In this document: positions 37,915 through 46,244 of the stretch, piece after piece
Numbering within the stretch: position 1 is the stretch's first letter
How the letters are laid out: every line of letters begins with the position of its first letter
Origin: Bradyrhizobium sp. SZCCT0231
GTDB lineage: Bacteria > Pseudomonadota > Alphaproteobacteria > Rhizobiales > Xanthobacteraceae
Length of the DNA stretch: 64,000 nucleotides
Direction: 5' to 3'
NCBI RefSeq assembly: GCF_018130245.1
Contig: NZ_JAFCKP010000018.1
Span: 1-64,000 of the forward strand
Notes under the pieces: model-generated
Database searches by the model: none
What the model was told of the DNA's origin: nothing
What the model saw: the letters and a program-made list of their open reading frames with translations, nothing else
Made by a program: the position numbers and the translations under genes

Positions 37915-38977
37915 GACCCTTCGTTCCTCGACCTTCCGCCTGGCGCTGATCGCGATCGCGGCATTCGGGTTGATCGTGGCGGCGATCATGGCCTATGTCT
38001 ATTTCGGCACGCTCGCCTATGTGGAGCGCCGGCTCGGTACGGCAGTCGATCATGGCGGTTTCACCGGCATGATCGAGCTTGCGATGGCCGCGGTCGCCGC
38101 GCTGCTGCTGGTGCTCGCCGGGCTCGCGGCCGTGCTGGTGACGCGGCGCACTGTGGGGCGGATCGAACAGATCAACGCCACCAGCCGCGCCATCATGCTC
38201 TCCGGCCTCGACCAGCGTATCCCCTTGCGCGGCAGCAACGACGAGTGGGATCGCGTTGCCGAAAACCTCAACCAGATGCTCGACCGCATCGAGACGCTGA
38301 TGGGCGAGGTCAAGCAGGTCAGCGACAACGTCGCGCACGATCTGCGCACGCCGCTGACGCGCATGCGCGGCCGGCTGGAGAAGGCCTATCACCACGAGCG
38401 CAACAGCGAGGCGGATGCGGCGCTGATCGGCGACACCATCGCCGATCTCGATGCCGTGCTCGGCATGTTCGCCTCCATCACCCGGATCTCCGAGATCGAG
38501 ACCCGCGCCCGCACCGGCGCCTTCCGGGCGCTTGATCTTGCCGAGATCGCCGGCGAGGTCGTCGAGCTCTACGATGCCGCCGCCGAGCAGGTTGCCACGC
38601 GCCTCAGCCTCGATGGCGACCGCGAGGTCGCGATCACCGGCGACCGCGACCTGCTGTTCGACGCCATCGCCAATCTCGTCGACAACGCGATCAAGCATGG
38701 CCGCAAGGGTGGGCAGGTGACTGTGAGCTGCCGCAGGGCCGATCGCGGTGCGGTGATCTCGATTGCCGACGACGGTCCGGGCATTCCCGCCGAGCAGCGC
38801 GATCATGTCTTCAAGCGCTTCTACCGGCTCGAGCAGAGCCGCTACACGCCGGGCAATGGTCTCGGCCTCAGCCTCGTCGCCGCGGTCGCGCGTCTTCATG
38901 GCGCCGAGATTGCGCTGAATGACAATGCGCCGGGCCTGAAGGTCGAGCTCAGCTTCCCGGCGACGTCAGCGCCGTGA
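37901..38977 (+). CDS. sensor histidine kinase with very short periplasmic loop
   Basis: A 358-residue membrane kinase. Two membrane helices (about 12-36 and 53-77) are separated by only about 15 residues, so there is almost no external sensor domain; signal may come from the membrane or a partner. HAMP follows (about 78-130), then the H-box VAHDLRTPL with His146, N-box DNAIKHG, G1 DDGPGIP and G2 GNGLGLSLV. The start is a GTG at 37901 inside the end of the response regulator gene. It is convergent with the LuxR-type gene, 12 bases away. Confidence 0.92.
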   Translation: MLLAKTLRSSTFRLALIAIAAFGLIVAAIMAYVYFGTLAYVERRLGTAVDHGGFTGMIELAMAAVAALLLVLAGLAAVLVTRRTVGRIEQINATSRAIMLSGLDQRIPLRGSNDEWDRVAENLNQMLDRIETLMGEVKQVSDNVAHDLRTPLTRMRGRLEKAYHHERNSEADAALIGDTIADLDAVLGMFASITRISEIETRARTGAFRALDLAEIAGEVVELYDAAAEQVATRLSLDGDREVAITGDRDLLFDAIANLVDNAIKHGRKGGQVTVSCRRADRGAVISIADDGPGIPAEQRDHVFKRFYRLEQSRYTPGNGLGLSLVAAVARLHGAEIALNDNAPGLKVELSFPATSAP

Positions 38978-38989
38978 GGCCCGGTGGCG

Positions 38990-39361
38990 TCAAAGCTCGA
39001 TCACGCCACGCCGTGCCGCATGCGCCACCGCATCGGTGCGGCCGGTGGCATCCAGCTTGTCGAGCAGCGAGCCGACATGGAATTTCACGGTGTGGACGGA
39101 GATGCCGAGCTGACGCGCGATCATCTTGTTGGAAGCGCCCTCGGCCATCAGCGCAAGCACGTCGAGCTCGCGCTGCGTCAGCGCGATGTCATCGGGCATG
39201 ATACGTGGATCGCGGGCGACGATGGTCGCCGCGGCGGTTTCGCCCGGCGCGGCAAGGCGAAGCCCGGCGACGTTGCCGAGCAGGGCGGCCAGGCGATCGG
39301 CGAGGGCGGGATCGTCGATCTCCAGCGACAGTACGATCTCGGCCGTCTTGTCCTCGCTCAC
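38990..39361 (-). CDS. LuxR-type DNA-binding protein without receiver domain
   Basis: A 123-residue protein. The last 65 residues are a clear LuxR/GerE helix-turn-helix ('LTQRELDVLALMAEGASNKMIARQLGISVHTVKFHVGSLLDKL'). The first 55 residues (KTAEIVLSLEIDDPALADRLAALLGNVAGLRLA) look like a truncated ACT/receiver-like alpha-beta segment without a phospho-acceptor Asp. The start is a GTG at 39361 that overlaps the stop of the HtrA-like gene as GTGA, so translation is coupled. The pairing suggests the HtrA-like protein is its partner or sensor. DNA target unknown. Confidence 0.88.
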   Translation of the reverse strand: MSEDKTAEIVLSLEIDDPALADRLAALLGNVAGLRLAAPGETAAATIVARDPRIMPDDIALTQRELDVLALMAEGASNKMIARQLGISVHTVKFHVGSLLDKLDATGRTDAVAHAARRGVIEL

Positions 39362-40224
39362 GTCTCCGGCCTCTCGCCGACCGTGACCTTGAAGCTGATC
39401 GGCTCGCCGCCGCGGCGCACCGCGACGTCGACCACCGTGCCGACGCTCGCAGGTCCCAGCGTCCGCGACAGTGCGCGCACACCGGACAGTTTCTGGCCGT
39501 TGACCGCGACGATCACGTCGCCCTGGCGGATGCCGGCCGCGGCCGAAGGCCCGGTCTTGTCGACATTCATCACCATGGCGCCGATGCCATCGTCGAGCCG
39601 CACCGGCTGGAGCCCGAGGCCGAGATATCCGCGCGCGATGCGGCCGCGCGTCTCGAGCTGCGCCGCGACGCGCTCGATCGTCGCCGTCGGGATCACCAGC
39701 ACCCGCCGCGGCCCGAGAACGGCCATGCCGAAGGCCTCGCCCGATGCATCGAGCGCGAGGCCGCCCTGCTGGCTGCCGCGAAGGCCGACATCGAGCTCGA
39801 TCCGGGCGTCGATGTCGCCGCCGCGCAAGGAGCGCCAGCTCTTGCCGGACGCCGACACCATCCCGAGCGCCGCACTCGGCGTATCGCGGTTGGTCGCGAC
39901 CACGATCGACAACGCGCCGAGAGGTGGGACCGTTGCGGCTAGCTTGACTGGCGCGATGGCGGCATCCGTGCGCAGCAGCGCGATATCGGTCGTATGGTCG
40001 CGGCCGGTGATCGTGGCCGGCACCCGGCTGCCGTCGGGCAGGCCGATCCCGACCTCGCCCTCGTCGGCCAGTGCCTCGTCGGCGGTGACGATCAGGCCGC
40101 TCTTCCAGGCAAAACCGGTGGCGCGGGAGCGATGCGAATGCACGGAGACGACGGACGGCGCGGTGCGCGCCACGATGTCCGCGAGCGCGGACGACAGTGA
40201 GGACAGGGGACTAAGATCAGTCAT
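39358..40224 (-). CDS. HtrA/DegP-like protein with degenerate active site (pseudoprotease)
   Basis: A 288-residue protein with an S1C trypsin-like fold (about 10-185) and one PDZ domain (about 193-286, from 'ARGYLGLGLQPV'). Aligned by eye with DegP, the catalytic His position (TNNHV) reads TADEA, so His is replaced by Glu50; Asp80 in TDIALL is kept; and the GNSGG motif reads GSQQGG, putting Gln153 at the serine position. There is no signal peptide or membrane helix, so it should stay in the cytoplasm. The start at 40224 was chosen because the upstream frame lacks similarity. It is translationally coupled to a LuxR-type regulator. Confidence 0.85.
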   Translation of the reverse strand: MTDLSPLSSLSSALADIVARTAPSVVSVHSHRSRATGFAWKSGLIVTADEALADEGEVGIGLPDGSRVPATITGRDHTTDIALLRTDAAIAPVKLAATVPPLGALSIVVATNRDTPSAALGMVSASGKSWRSLRGGDIDARIELDVGLRGSQQGGLALDASGEAFGMAVLGPRRVLVIPTATIERVAAQLETRGRIARGYLGLGLQPVRLDDGIGAMVMNVDKTGPSAAAGIRQGDVIVAVNGQKLSGVRALSRTLGPASVGTVVDVAVRRGGEPISFKVTVGERPET

Positions 40225-40416
40225 GGCGGGCTCCTGTAAGTTGTCCTCAATCTGGGATGCCGCGGGCGATTGCGAAACTGGCCGGGTGGCCAGGACCAGG
40301 ACGGCCTTCGTAGGACCACGGCCGACGAACATGTGATTGGGAGCGCCTCACGGGAACGTGTAGCAATCCCAAAATTGGGCCATATGGCCTCAAGGATTTC
40401 CAGCGAGCCCTGACTG

Positions 40417-41382
40417 ATGACCATCGACTTGACCCGCCGCACCCTGCTTCAACTCGCCGGAGCCACGTCGCTGGCGATGGCAGCCGCGGCCGCGGCACGT
40501 GCCGAGGGCACACCGCAGGGCGGCGGCCCGACCTTTGCCAGCCGCACGCCGATGCGCGTCGGCATGGTCACGCTCCGGGTGAAGAATCTCGACAACGTTG
40601 CGGACTATTACCGTGACGTGATCGGGCTTACCGTGATGGAGCGCTCGTCGGCCGCAGCAAGGCTCGGCACATCAGGCATCACTTTGCTGGTGCTGGAGGC
40701 CCGTCCCGATGCCGCGATTGAATCGCGCAGCGCCGCCGGCCTCTACCATACCGCCTTCCTGATGCCGACGCGCAAGGACCTGGCGCGCTGGCTGGTTCAC
40801 GCCGCCTCGCACCGCGTGAAGCTGTCGGGCTTTGCCGATCATCTCGTCAGCGAATCCGTTTATCTCGACGACCCCGAAGGCAACGGCATCGAGGTCTATG
40901 CCGACCGAGATCCCTCGCAATGGCAGTGGAGCGAGGGCAGCGTGAAGATGGCGACCGACGAGCTCAACATCCCCGACCTGTTGTCGCTCACGAATACGCG
41001 CGTGCCTGATTATGCCAAGGCGCCGGATGGAATGCGCATCGGCCACATGCATCTGCGCGTCGGCGATCTCGCGCAGGCCGAGAGCTTCTATCACGGCTCA
41101 GTCGGCCTCGACCCGACCCGCCGCCGCAACGGCGCGGCGTTTCTGTCGTCGGGCCGCTACCACCATCACCTCGGTATGAATGTCTGGCAGAGCCAGGGCG
41201 CCGGGCCACGCGACGATTCCATGACTGGTCTTGCCTGGTTCTCGCTGGTGATGGCGAAGCCGGAGCTGGTCGCCGCCCAGGAGGAGCGCCTGCGCAAGAG
41301 CGGTGTGAAGCTCACGGCGCTTGCCGACGGCGTGGAGGCGGTCGATCCCTGGGGCACGCGGATACGTCTGCTCAAGGTTTGA
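40417..41382 (+). CDS. Tat-exported VOC (glyoxalase/extradiol dioxygenase-fold) protein
   Basis: A 321-residue protein with a twin-arginine signal (DLTRRTLLQLAGATSLAMAAAAAARAEG) and two VOC modules. The first begins 'VGMVTLRVKNLDNVADYYRDVIGL', the second 'IGHMHLRVGDLAQAESFYHGSVGL'. Candidate metal ligands are in LYHTAF, GIEVYADR and GHMHLR, a pattern like CatE-type catechol 2,3-dioxygenases. Periplasmic location is unusual for this fold, whose members are mostly cytoplasmic. The DapA-family gene follows after 61 bases. Reaction unknown: ring cleavage, or another metal-dependent VOC activity. Confidence 0.78.
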   Translation: MTIDLTRRTLLQLAGATSLAMAAAAAARAEGTPQGGGPTFASRTPMRVGMVTLRVKNLDNVADYYRDVIGLTVMERSSAAARLGTSGITLLVLEARPDAAIESRSAAGLYHTAFLMPTRKDLARWLVHAASHRVKLSGFADHLVSESVYLDDPEGNGIEVYADRDPSQWQWSEGSVKMATDELNIPDLLSLTNTRVPDYAKAPDGMRIGHMHLRVGDLAQAESFYHGSVGLDPTRRRNGAAFLSSGRYHHHLGMNVWQSQGAGPRDDSMTGLAWFSLVMAKPELVAAQEERLRKSGVKLTALADGVEAVDPWGTRIRLLKV

Positions 41383-41443
41383 TCGCCGGGGCGGGCATTG
41401 CTAATACCCGTGGGGTGCCAGCAGCTTTCCGGAAGCCTCCGAC

Positions 41444-42322
41444 ATGTCCGAATTCCACGGCGTCTTTCCCTATCTCGTCTCCCCCGTCGATGCCGACGGC
41501 ACGGTGCGGACGAACGTGCTGGCAAAGCTCTGCGACGACCTGATCGGCGCCGGCGTGCATGGGCTGACGCCGCTCGGCTCGACCGGCGAATTCGCCTATC
41601 TCAATGCCGCGCAGCGCACCGCGATCGTGCAGACCACGATCTCGGCGGCAAAGGGTCGCGTGCCGGTCGTGGCCGGCGTCGCCTCCACCTCGACCGCGGA
41701 CGCGGTGGCGCAGGCGAGAGCCTATCAGGCACTCGGCGCCGATGGCATCCTGGCGATCCTGGAGGCGTATTTCCCGCTCGCCGATGTCCAGGTGGAGTCC
41801 TACTTCCGCGCCATCGCCGATGCGGTCGACATTCCCGTCGTCATCTACACCAATCCGCAATTCCAGCGCTCCGATCTCACCCTCGACGTCATTGCGCGCC
41901 TCGCCGAACATCCGCGCATCGGCTACATCAAGGACGCCTCGACCAACACCGGGCGGCTGCTCTCGATCATGAACCGCTGCGGCGATGCCTTGCGCGTGTT
42001 CTCGGCGTCCGCCCACATTCCGGCGGCGGTCATGCTGATCGGCGGCCGCGGCTGGATGGCGGGACCGGCCTGCATCATCCCGCGCCAGAGCGTTATGCTC
42101 TACGACCTCTGCAAGGCCGGCCGCTGGGACGAGGCCATGGCGCTGCAGCGCCGGCTGTGGCGCATCAACGAGGCCTTCGCCCGCTTCAACCTCGCCGCCT
42201 GCATCAAGGCCGGCCTTGCGATCCAGGGCTACGATGCCGGCGACCCCGTCCCGCCGCAGGCCGCGCTGACGGCGGACGCGCGCAAGGTCGTGGAGGCGGC
42301 GCTCAGGGAGCTCTCTCCGTAG
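41444..42322 (+). CDS. DapA-family (dihydrodipicolinate synthase-like) aldolase/lyase
   Basis: A 292-residue class I aldolase-fold protein. Visible: '[14 protein letters not shown]' for carboxylate binding, the Tyr in VVIYTNPQ, and the Schiff-base Lys163 in GYIKDAST. True DapA enzymes act in lysine synthesis, but the catabolic context and sequence suggest one of the many paralogues acting on keto acids. It may be co-transcribed with the upstream VOC gene. A palindromic repeat begins at the base after its stop codon. Confidence 0.85.
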   Translation: MSEFHGVFPYLVSPVDADGTVRTNVLAKLCDDLIGAGVHGLTPLGSTGEFAYLNAAQRTAIVQTTISAAKGRVPVVAGVASTSTADAVAQARAYQALGADGILAILEAYFPLADVQVESYFRAIADAVDIPVVIYTNPQFQRSDLTLDVIARLAEHPRIGYIKDASTNTGRLLSIMNRCGDALRVFSASAHIPAAVMLIGGRGWMAGPACIIPRQSVMLYDLCKAGRWDEAMALQRRLWRINEAFARFNLAACIKAGLAIQGYDAGDPVPPQAALTADARKVVEAALRELSP

Positions 42323-42410
42323 TCGTCATGGCCGGGCTTGTCCCGGCCATCCACGCCTTACCGCAGGAAACGAAGAACGTGGATGCCCGGGACAAGCCCG
42401 GGCATGACGA
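42323..42410. repeat. TCGTCATGGCCGGG-type inverted repeat
   Basis: Arms TCGTCATGGCCGGGCTTGTC... and ...GACAAGCCCGGGCATGACGA with inner CCATCCACG and CGTGGATG. It starts immediately after the stop of the DapA-family gene and probably folds at the 3' end of that transcript. Of a type abundant in rhizobial intergenic DNA. Confidence 0.8.
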
Positions 42411-42506
42411 AATCGCGGATATCCCGCCTAAAACCGTGGCTGGCATGGCTCCGGGCGATCCGCTAAAAGGCTGCCGCATTTCAAGAGACTTCGAGGACCC
42501 CACGGA

Positions 42507-44828
42507 ATGAACATTCTTCCCGGCAATTTGCGTTTCGGAGCGGGCCAGCCCGTCAAGCGTTTGGAAGACCAGCGGCTGCTGACCGGGAAGGGGCAATTCA
42601 TCGACGACAAGCCGGAGGACGGCGCGCTGTGGTTGTACGTGCTACGCTCGCCACACGCTCATGCGAAGATCGTCTCCATCGACACCGGCGCCGCGGCTTC
42701 GATGCCGGGCGTTGCCGCGATCTACACCGGTGCCGACCTCGTCAAGGACGACATCGGCAGCATCCCGACGTTGAGCATCTTCAAGCGTCCCGACGGCAAG
42801 CCGATGACGGTGCCGCCGCGCCGCCTGCTCGCCCACGAGGTCGTGCGCTACGCCGGCGAGGCCGTGGCCGCGGTGGTGGCTTCATCGCGCGCGGAGGCGC
42901 AGAGCGCGGCCGAGGCGATCGCGGTCGAATACGACGTGCAGCCCGCGGTGGTCGATCCGGTCGAGGCGGTGAAGCCCGGCGCGCCCGTGGTGTGGCCGGA
43001 GGCGCCCGACAACATCGTCGGCGCGATGGCTTACGGCGATGCCGCCAAGGTGGATGAAGCCTTTGCCAAGGCGGCGCACACCGTCGAGCTCGATCTCGTC
43101 AGCCAGCGCCTCGTGCCGTCCGCGATGGAGCCGCGCTCGACCATCGCCGAAATCGACAAGAAAACGGGGCGTCTCCTCCTGCACGTGCAGTCGCAGACCC
43201 CGGCCTCGACCCGCGACGTGCTGGCGGAAGCCGTGCTGAAGCGTCCCAAGGACAGCGTCCGCGTGCTGGTCGGAGACATCGGCGGCGGCTTTGGCCAGAA
43301 GACCAACCTCTACCCGGAGGACGGCATCGTCGCCTATGCCGCGACCAAGCTGAACAGGAAGATCCGCTGGCGCGGCGACCGCACCGACGAGTTCGTCGGC
43401 GGCACCCACGGCCGCGATCTCACCTCGACGGCATCCTTCGCGCTCGACGAGAAGGGCAGGGTGCTGGCTTATCGGGTCAAGTCGGTCGGCTGCACCGGCG
43501 CGTACTCCTCAGGCGCAGCCAACATCATTCCGCTGGTGCTCGGGCCGTTCGTGCAGACCGGTGTCTACGACCTGCCGCTGGTGCATTTCGAGGTGCAGTC
43601 GGTGATGACCCACACTGCGCCCGTCGGTGCCTATCGCGGCGCCGGCCGTCCCGAAGCGGTCTTCATCGTCGAGCGCCTGTTCGACGCGGCCGCGCGAAAA
43701 ATCGGCATGGATCCGCGCGCGATCCGCAAAGCCAACTACATCAAGCCGGCGCAGCTGCCTTACACCAACGCCGCGGGCCAGGTTTACGATTCCGGCGCCT
43801 TCGCCCATATGCTCGATCGGGCCGTGAAGCTCGCCGACTGGGACGGCTTTGCCGCGCGCAAGAAGGCGGCGAAGAAGAAGGGCCTGCTCTACGGCCGCGG
43901 CCTCACCTCCTACATCGAATGGACCGGCGGCCGCGCCCATACCGAGAAGGTCAGCCTGCACGCGACCTCGCAAGGCCGCGTCGTGCTGCATTCCGGCACC
44001 ATGGCGATGGGGCAGGGCTTGCAGACCACCTACACCCAGATGATCTCCGACTCGCTCGGCATTCCCCTCGACAAGATCGACGTCGTCCAGGGCGACACCG
44101 ATCTCGCGATGGGCTTCGGCAGCGTCGGCTCGCGCTCGCTGTTCGTCGGCGGCACGGCGGTCGCGGTCTCCTCCAATGACCTGATCCAGAAGGCGCGCGA
44201 GAAGGCGGCCAACGTGCTGGAGACCTCGGTCGAGGATATCGAGTACCAGGGCGGCATGCTCACCGTGGTCGGCACCGACCGCCGCATCAGCCTGTTCGAT
44301 CTCGCCGAGAAGGAGAGCGGCGCCAAGCTCAGCGTCGATTCTGAAGGCGAGGTCGATGGCCCCAGTTGGCCCAACGGCACGCATATCTGCGAGGTCGAGA
44401 TCGACCCCGATACCGGCGTCTCCAAGGTCGTGCGCTACACCACCGTCGACGACGTCGGCGTCGCCGTCAACCCGATGCTGGTGACGGGGCAGATCCATGG
44501 CGGCGTCGCGCAAGGAATCGGCCAGGCGCTGTATGAGGGCGTCTCCTACGATGCCGACGGCCAGCTTCTCACGGCGAGCTACCAGGATTACTGCATCCCG
44601 CGCGCGGACGACGTGCCGCCGATCGTAGTGACGCTCGACGACACCGCGCCGTGCCGTACCAATCCGCTCGGCGCCAAGGGTTGCGGCGAATCCGGCGCCA
44701 TCGGCGGCCCGCCCTGCGTCACCAACGGCGTGATGGACGCGCTCGCCGAGCTCGGCATCACCCAGCTGAACACCCCGCTGACGCCGCAGAAGATCTGGCA
44801 GGCGATCCGGGACGCGAAGGCGGGTTAG
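42507..44828 (+). CDS. molybdopterin-binding hydroxylase large subunit (xanthine dehydrogenase / form II CoxL-like)
   Basis: A 773-residue molybdenum hydroxylase large subunit. The N-terminal 'RFGAGQPVKRLEDQRLLTGKGQFIDD' is typical of CoxL-type proteins. AYRGAGRPE near residue 373 is the form II signature (form I CO dehydrogenases have AYxCSFR), and GCGESGAIGGPP near residue 730 carries the catalytic Glu. The medium FAD and small 2Fe-2S subunits are not adjacent, so partners must be encoded elsewhere or the enzyme uses other subunits. Substrate is probably an aldehyde or N-heterocycle, not CO. Confidence 0.88.
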   Translation: MNILPGNLRFGAGQPVKRLEDQRLLTGKGQFIDDKPEDGALWLYVLRSPHAHAKIVSIDTGAAASMPGVAAIYTGADLVKDDIGSIPTLSIFKRPDGKPMTVPPRRLLAHEVVRYAGEAVAAVVASSRAEAQSAAEAIAVEYDVQPAVVDPVEAVKPGAPVVWPEAPDNIVGAMAYGDAAKVDEAFAKAAHTVELDLVSQRLVPSAMEPRSTIAEIDKKTGRLLLHVQSQTPASTRDVLAEAVLKRPKDSVRVLVGDIGGGFGQKTNLYPEDGIVAYAATKLNRKIRWRGDRTDEFVGGTHGRDLTSTASFALDEKGRVLAYRVKSVGCTGAYSSGAANIIPLVLGPFVQTGVYDLPLVHFEVQSVMTHTAPVGAYRGAGRPEAVFIVERLFDAAARKIGMDPRAIRKANYIKPAQLPYTNAAGQVYDSGAFAHMLDRAVKLADWDGFAARKKAAKKKGLLYGRGLTSYIEWTGGRAHTEKVSLHATSQGRVVLHSGTMAMGQGLQTTYTQMISDSLGIPLDKIDVVQGDTDLAMGFGSVGSRSLFVGGTAVAVSSNDLIQKAREKAANVLETSVEDIEYQGGMLTVVGTDRRISLFDLAEKESGAKLSVDSEGEVDGPSWPNGTHICEVEIDPDTGVSKVVRYTTVDDVGVAVNPMLVTGQIHGGVAQGIGQALYEGVSYDADGQLLTASYQDYCIPRADDVPPIVVTLDDTAPCRTNPLGAKGCGESGAIGGPPCVTNGVMDALAELGITQLNTPLTPQKIWQAIRDAKAG

Positions 44829-44842
44829 TCGTTCGCTCCAAA

Positions 44843-45014
44843 CTCCGCTGTCGTCCCGGACAAGCGCGCCTCAAGCGCGCGCCGATCCGGGACCCATAGC
44901 CACAGGGAGTAGTTGTGGCGCGAAGCTGGGGTAGCTCCGAGTCCCCGTAACCACATCTGCCTGTGGTTATGGGTCCCGGAGCTGCGCTTGCGCTTGTCCG
45001 GGACGACGGCGGAG
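44843..45014. repeat. about 170-base inverted-repeat element, GTCGTCCCGGAC family
   Basis: Outer arms CTCCGCTGTCGTCCCGGAC and the facing GTCCGGGACGACGGCGGAG, inner GGGACCCATA...CACAGG and CCTGTGG...TATGGGTCCCGG. A second copy begins at 63858 and runs off the window, and a relative lies at 33660-33794. Length, nested arms and recurrence suggest a MITE-like or REP-like element. It fills the gap between the convergent CoxL-like and acyl-CoA dehydrogenase genes. Confidence 0.82.
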
Positions 45015-45032
45015 CGTGTGGCGGCAGCTCGG

Positions 45033-46229
45033 CTAAATCCCCAGCATCATCTTCGCGATGATGTCGCGCTGGATTTCCGACGTGCCGCCGAAAATCGTGT
45101 AGGCGCGGCCGTTGAGATATTCCGGCATCACCGTCAGCATCTCCTCAGGGATCGCCGGCTCGTGGTTCAGCTTGTAGAGCGGGCGCATCGGCTCGACGGC
45201 GAGGGCGTCATGGCCGATCACGTCGGCGCCCAGCCGCGTCACGGCCTGGCGGATCTCGCTGTTGCGCAGCTTCAGGATCGAGGACACCGCGCCGGGATTT
45301 TGGCCAGTCTGCAGTGCCGAGAGCACGCGCAGCTCGGTCATCTCCAGCGCGTCGATGTCGACCTCCACCTCCGAGATCCGCGCTGCGATATCGGGGCTGT
45401 CGATCGCCCGGCCGGTCAAGTCGGACTCGGCGAGATCCGCGATCGCCTTCAAGCCCTCGCGCAGCTTGGCGGAGGCGATGCCGGAGCCGCGTTCGAACTC
45501 GAGCAGATATTTGCCGTAGGTCCAGCCCTTGCCTTCCTCGCCGACGCGGTTGGCGACGGGCACGCGCACGTCGTCGAAGAACACCTGGTTGACCTCGTGG
45601 TCGCCGCCGATGGTCAGGATCGGGCGCGTGGTGATTCCCGGCGTCTTCATGTCGATCAGGACGAAGCTGATGCCGTCCTGCTGCCGCGGCCTGTCGCTGG
45701 TGCGCACCAGTGCGAACATGCGGTTGGCGTGATGGGCATGCGTGGTCCAGATCTTGGTGCCGTTGATGATGTAGTCGTCGCCGTCGCGCACCGCGCGTGT
45801 CTTCAGCGAGGAGAGATCGGAGCCGGAGCCCGGCTCGGAATAGCCCTGGCACCAATAGTCCTCACCGGAGAGAATCCGCGGCAGGTAAAAATTCTTCTGC
45901 TCGGGGCTGCCGAAGCCGATGATGACGGGCCCGACCATCTTCACGCCCATCACGTTGACGTTGGGCACGCCGGCCCGCGCGCATTCGGTCTCGAAGATCC
46001 AGCGCTGCGCCGGCGTCCAGTCCGGACCGCCATATTCGACCGGCCACCCCGGGGCCCCCCAGCCCTGCCTGTGCAGCGCGCGTTGCCAGGCCATGCCGAT
46101 GTCAGGGTCGGAGAACACCGATGGCGTCAGCGCGGTCGCGCGCTTCATCTCCTCGGTGAGGTTCTTGACAATGAATCCACGCACCTCGTCCTGGAAGGCA
46201 CGCTCCTCGGCATTGAACGACAGGTCCAT
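45033..46229 (-). CDS. acyl-CoA dehydrogenase
   Basis: A 398-residue flavin-dependent acyl-CoA dehydrogenase. Visible: 'CQGYSEPGSGSDLSSLKTRAVRDGDDYIINGTKIWTTHAHHA' covering the FAD/substrate region, 'QVFFDDVRVPVANRVGEEGKGW', and the C-terminal 'YTIFGGTSEIQRDIIAKMMLG'. It is the last gene of a three-gene operon with an enoyl-CoA hydratase and a second, more divergent dehydrogenase. Such paired dehydrogenases can form heteromeric enzymes for steroid, terpene or branched side chains. The stop is 15-20 bases from the palindromic repeat. Confidence 0.9.
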   Translation of the reverse strand: MDLSFNAEERAFQDEVRGFIVKNLTEEMKRATALTPSVFSDPDIGMAWQRALHRQGWGAPGWPVEYGGPDWTPAQRWIFETECARAGVPNVNVMGVKMVGPVIIGFGSPEQKNFYLPRILSGEDYWCQGYSEPGSGSDLSSLKTRAVRDGDDYIINGTKIWTTHAHHANRMFALVRTSDRPRQQDGISFVLIDMKTPGITTRPILTIGGDHEVNQVFFDDVRVPVANRVGEEGKGWTYGKYLLEFERGSGIASAKLREGLKAIADLAESDLTGRAIDSPDIAARISEVEVDIDALEMTELRVLSALQTGQNPGAVSSILKLRNSEIRQAVTRLGADVIGHDALAVEPMRPLYKLNHEPAIPEEMLTVMPEYLNGRAYTIFGGTSEIQRDIIAKMMLGI

Positions 46230-46244
46230 GAAGCTCTCCCAGTG

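Noticed and set aside
38990-39361. LuxR-type protein as a full response regulator
   Set aside because: The N-terminal 55 residues are too short for a receiver domain and have no phospho-acceptor aspartate, so it is listed as a stand-alone DNA-binding protein.
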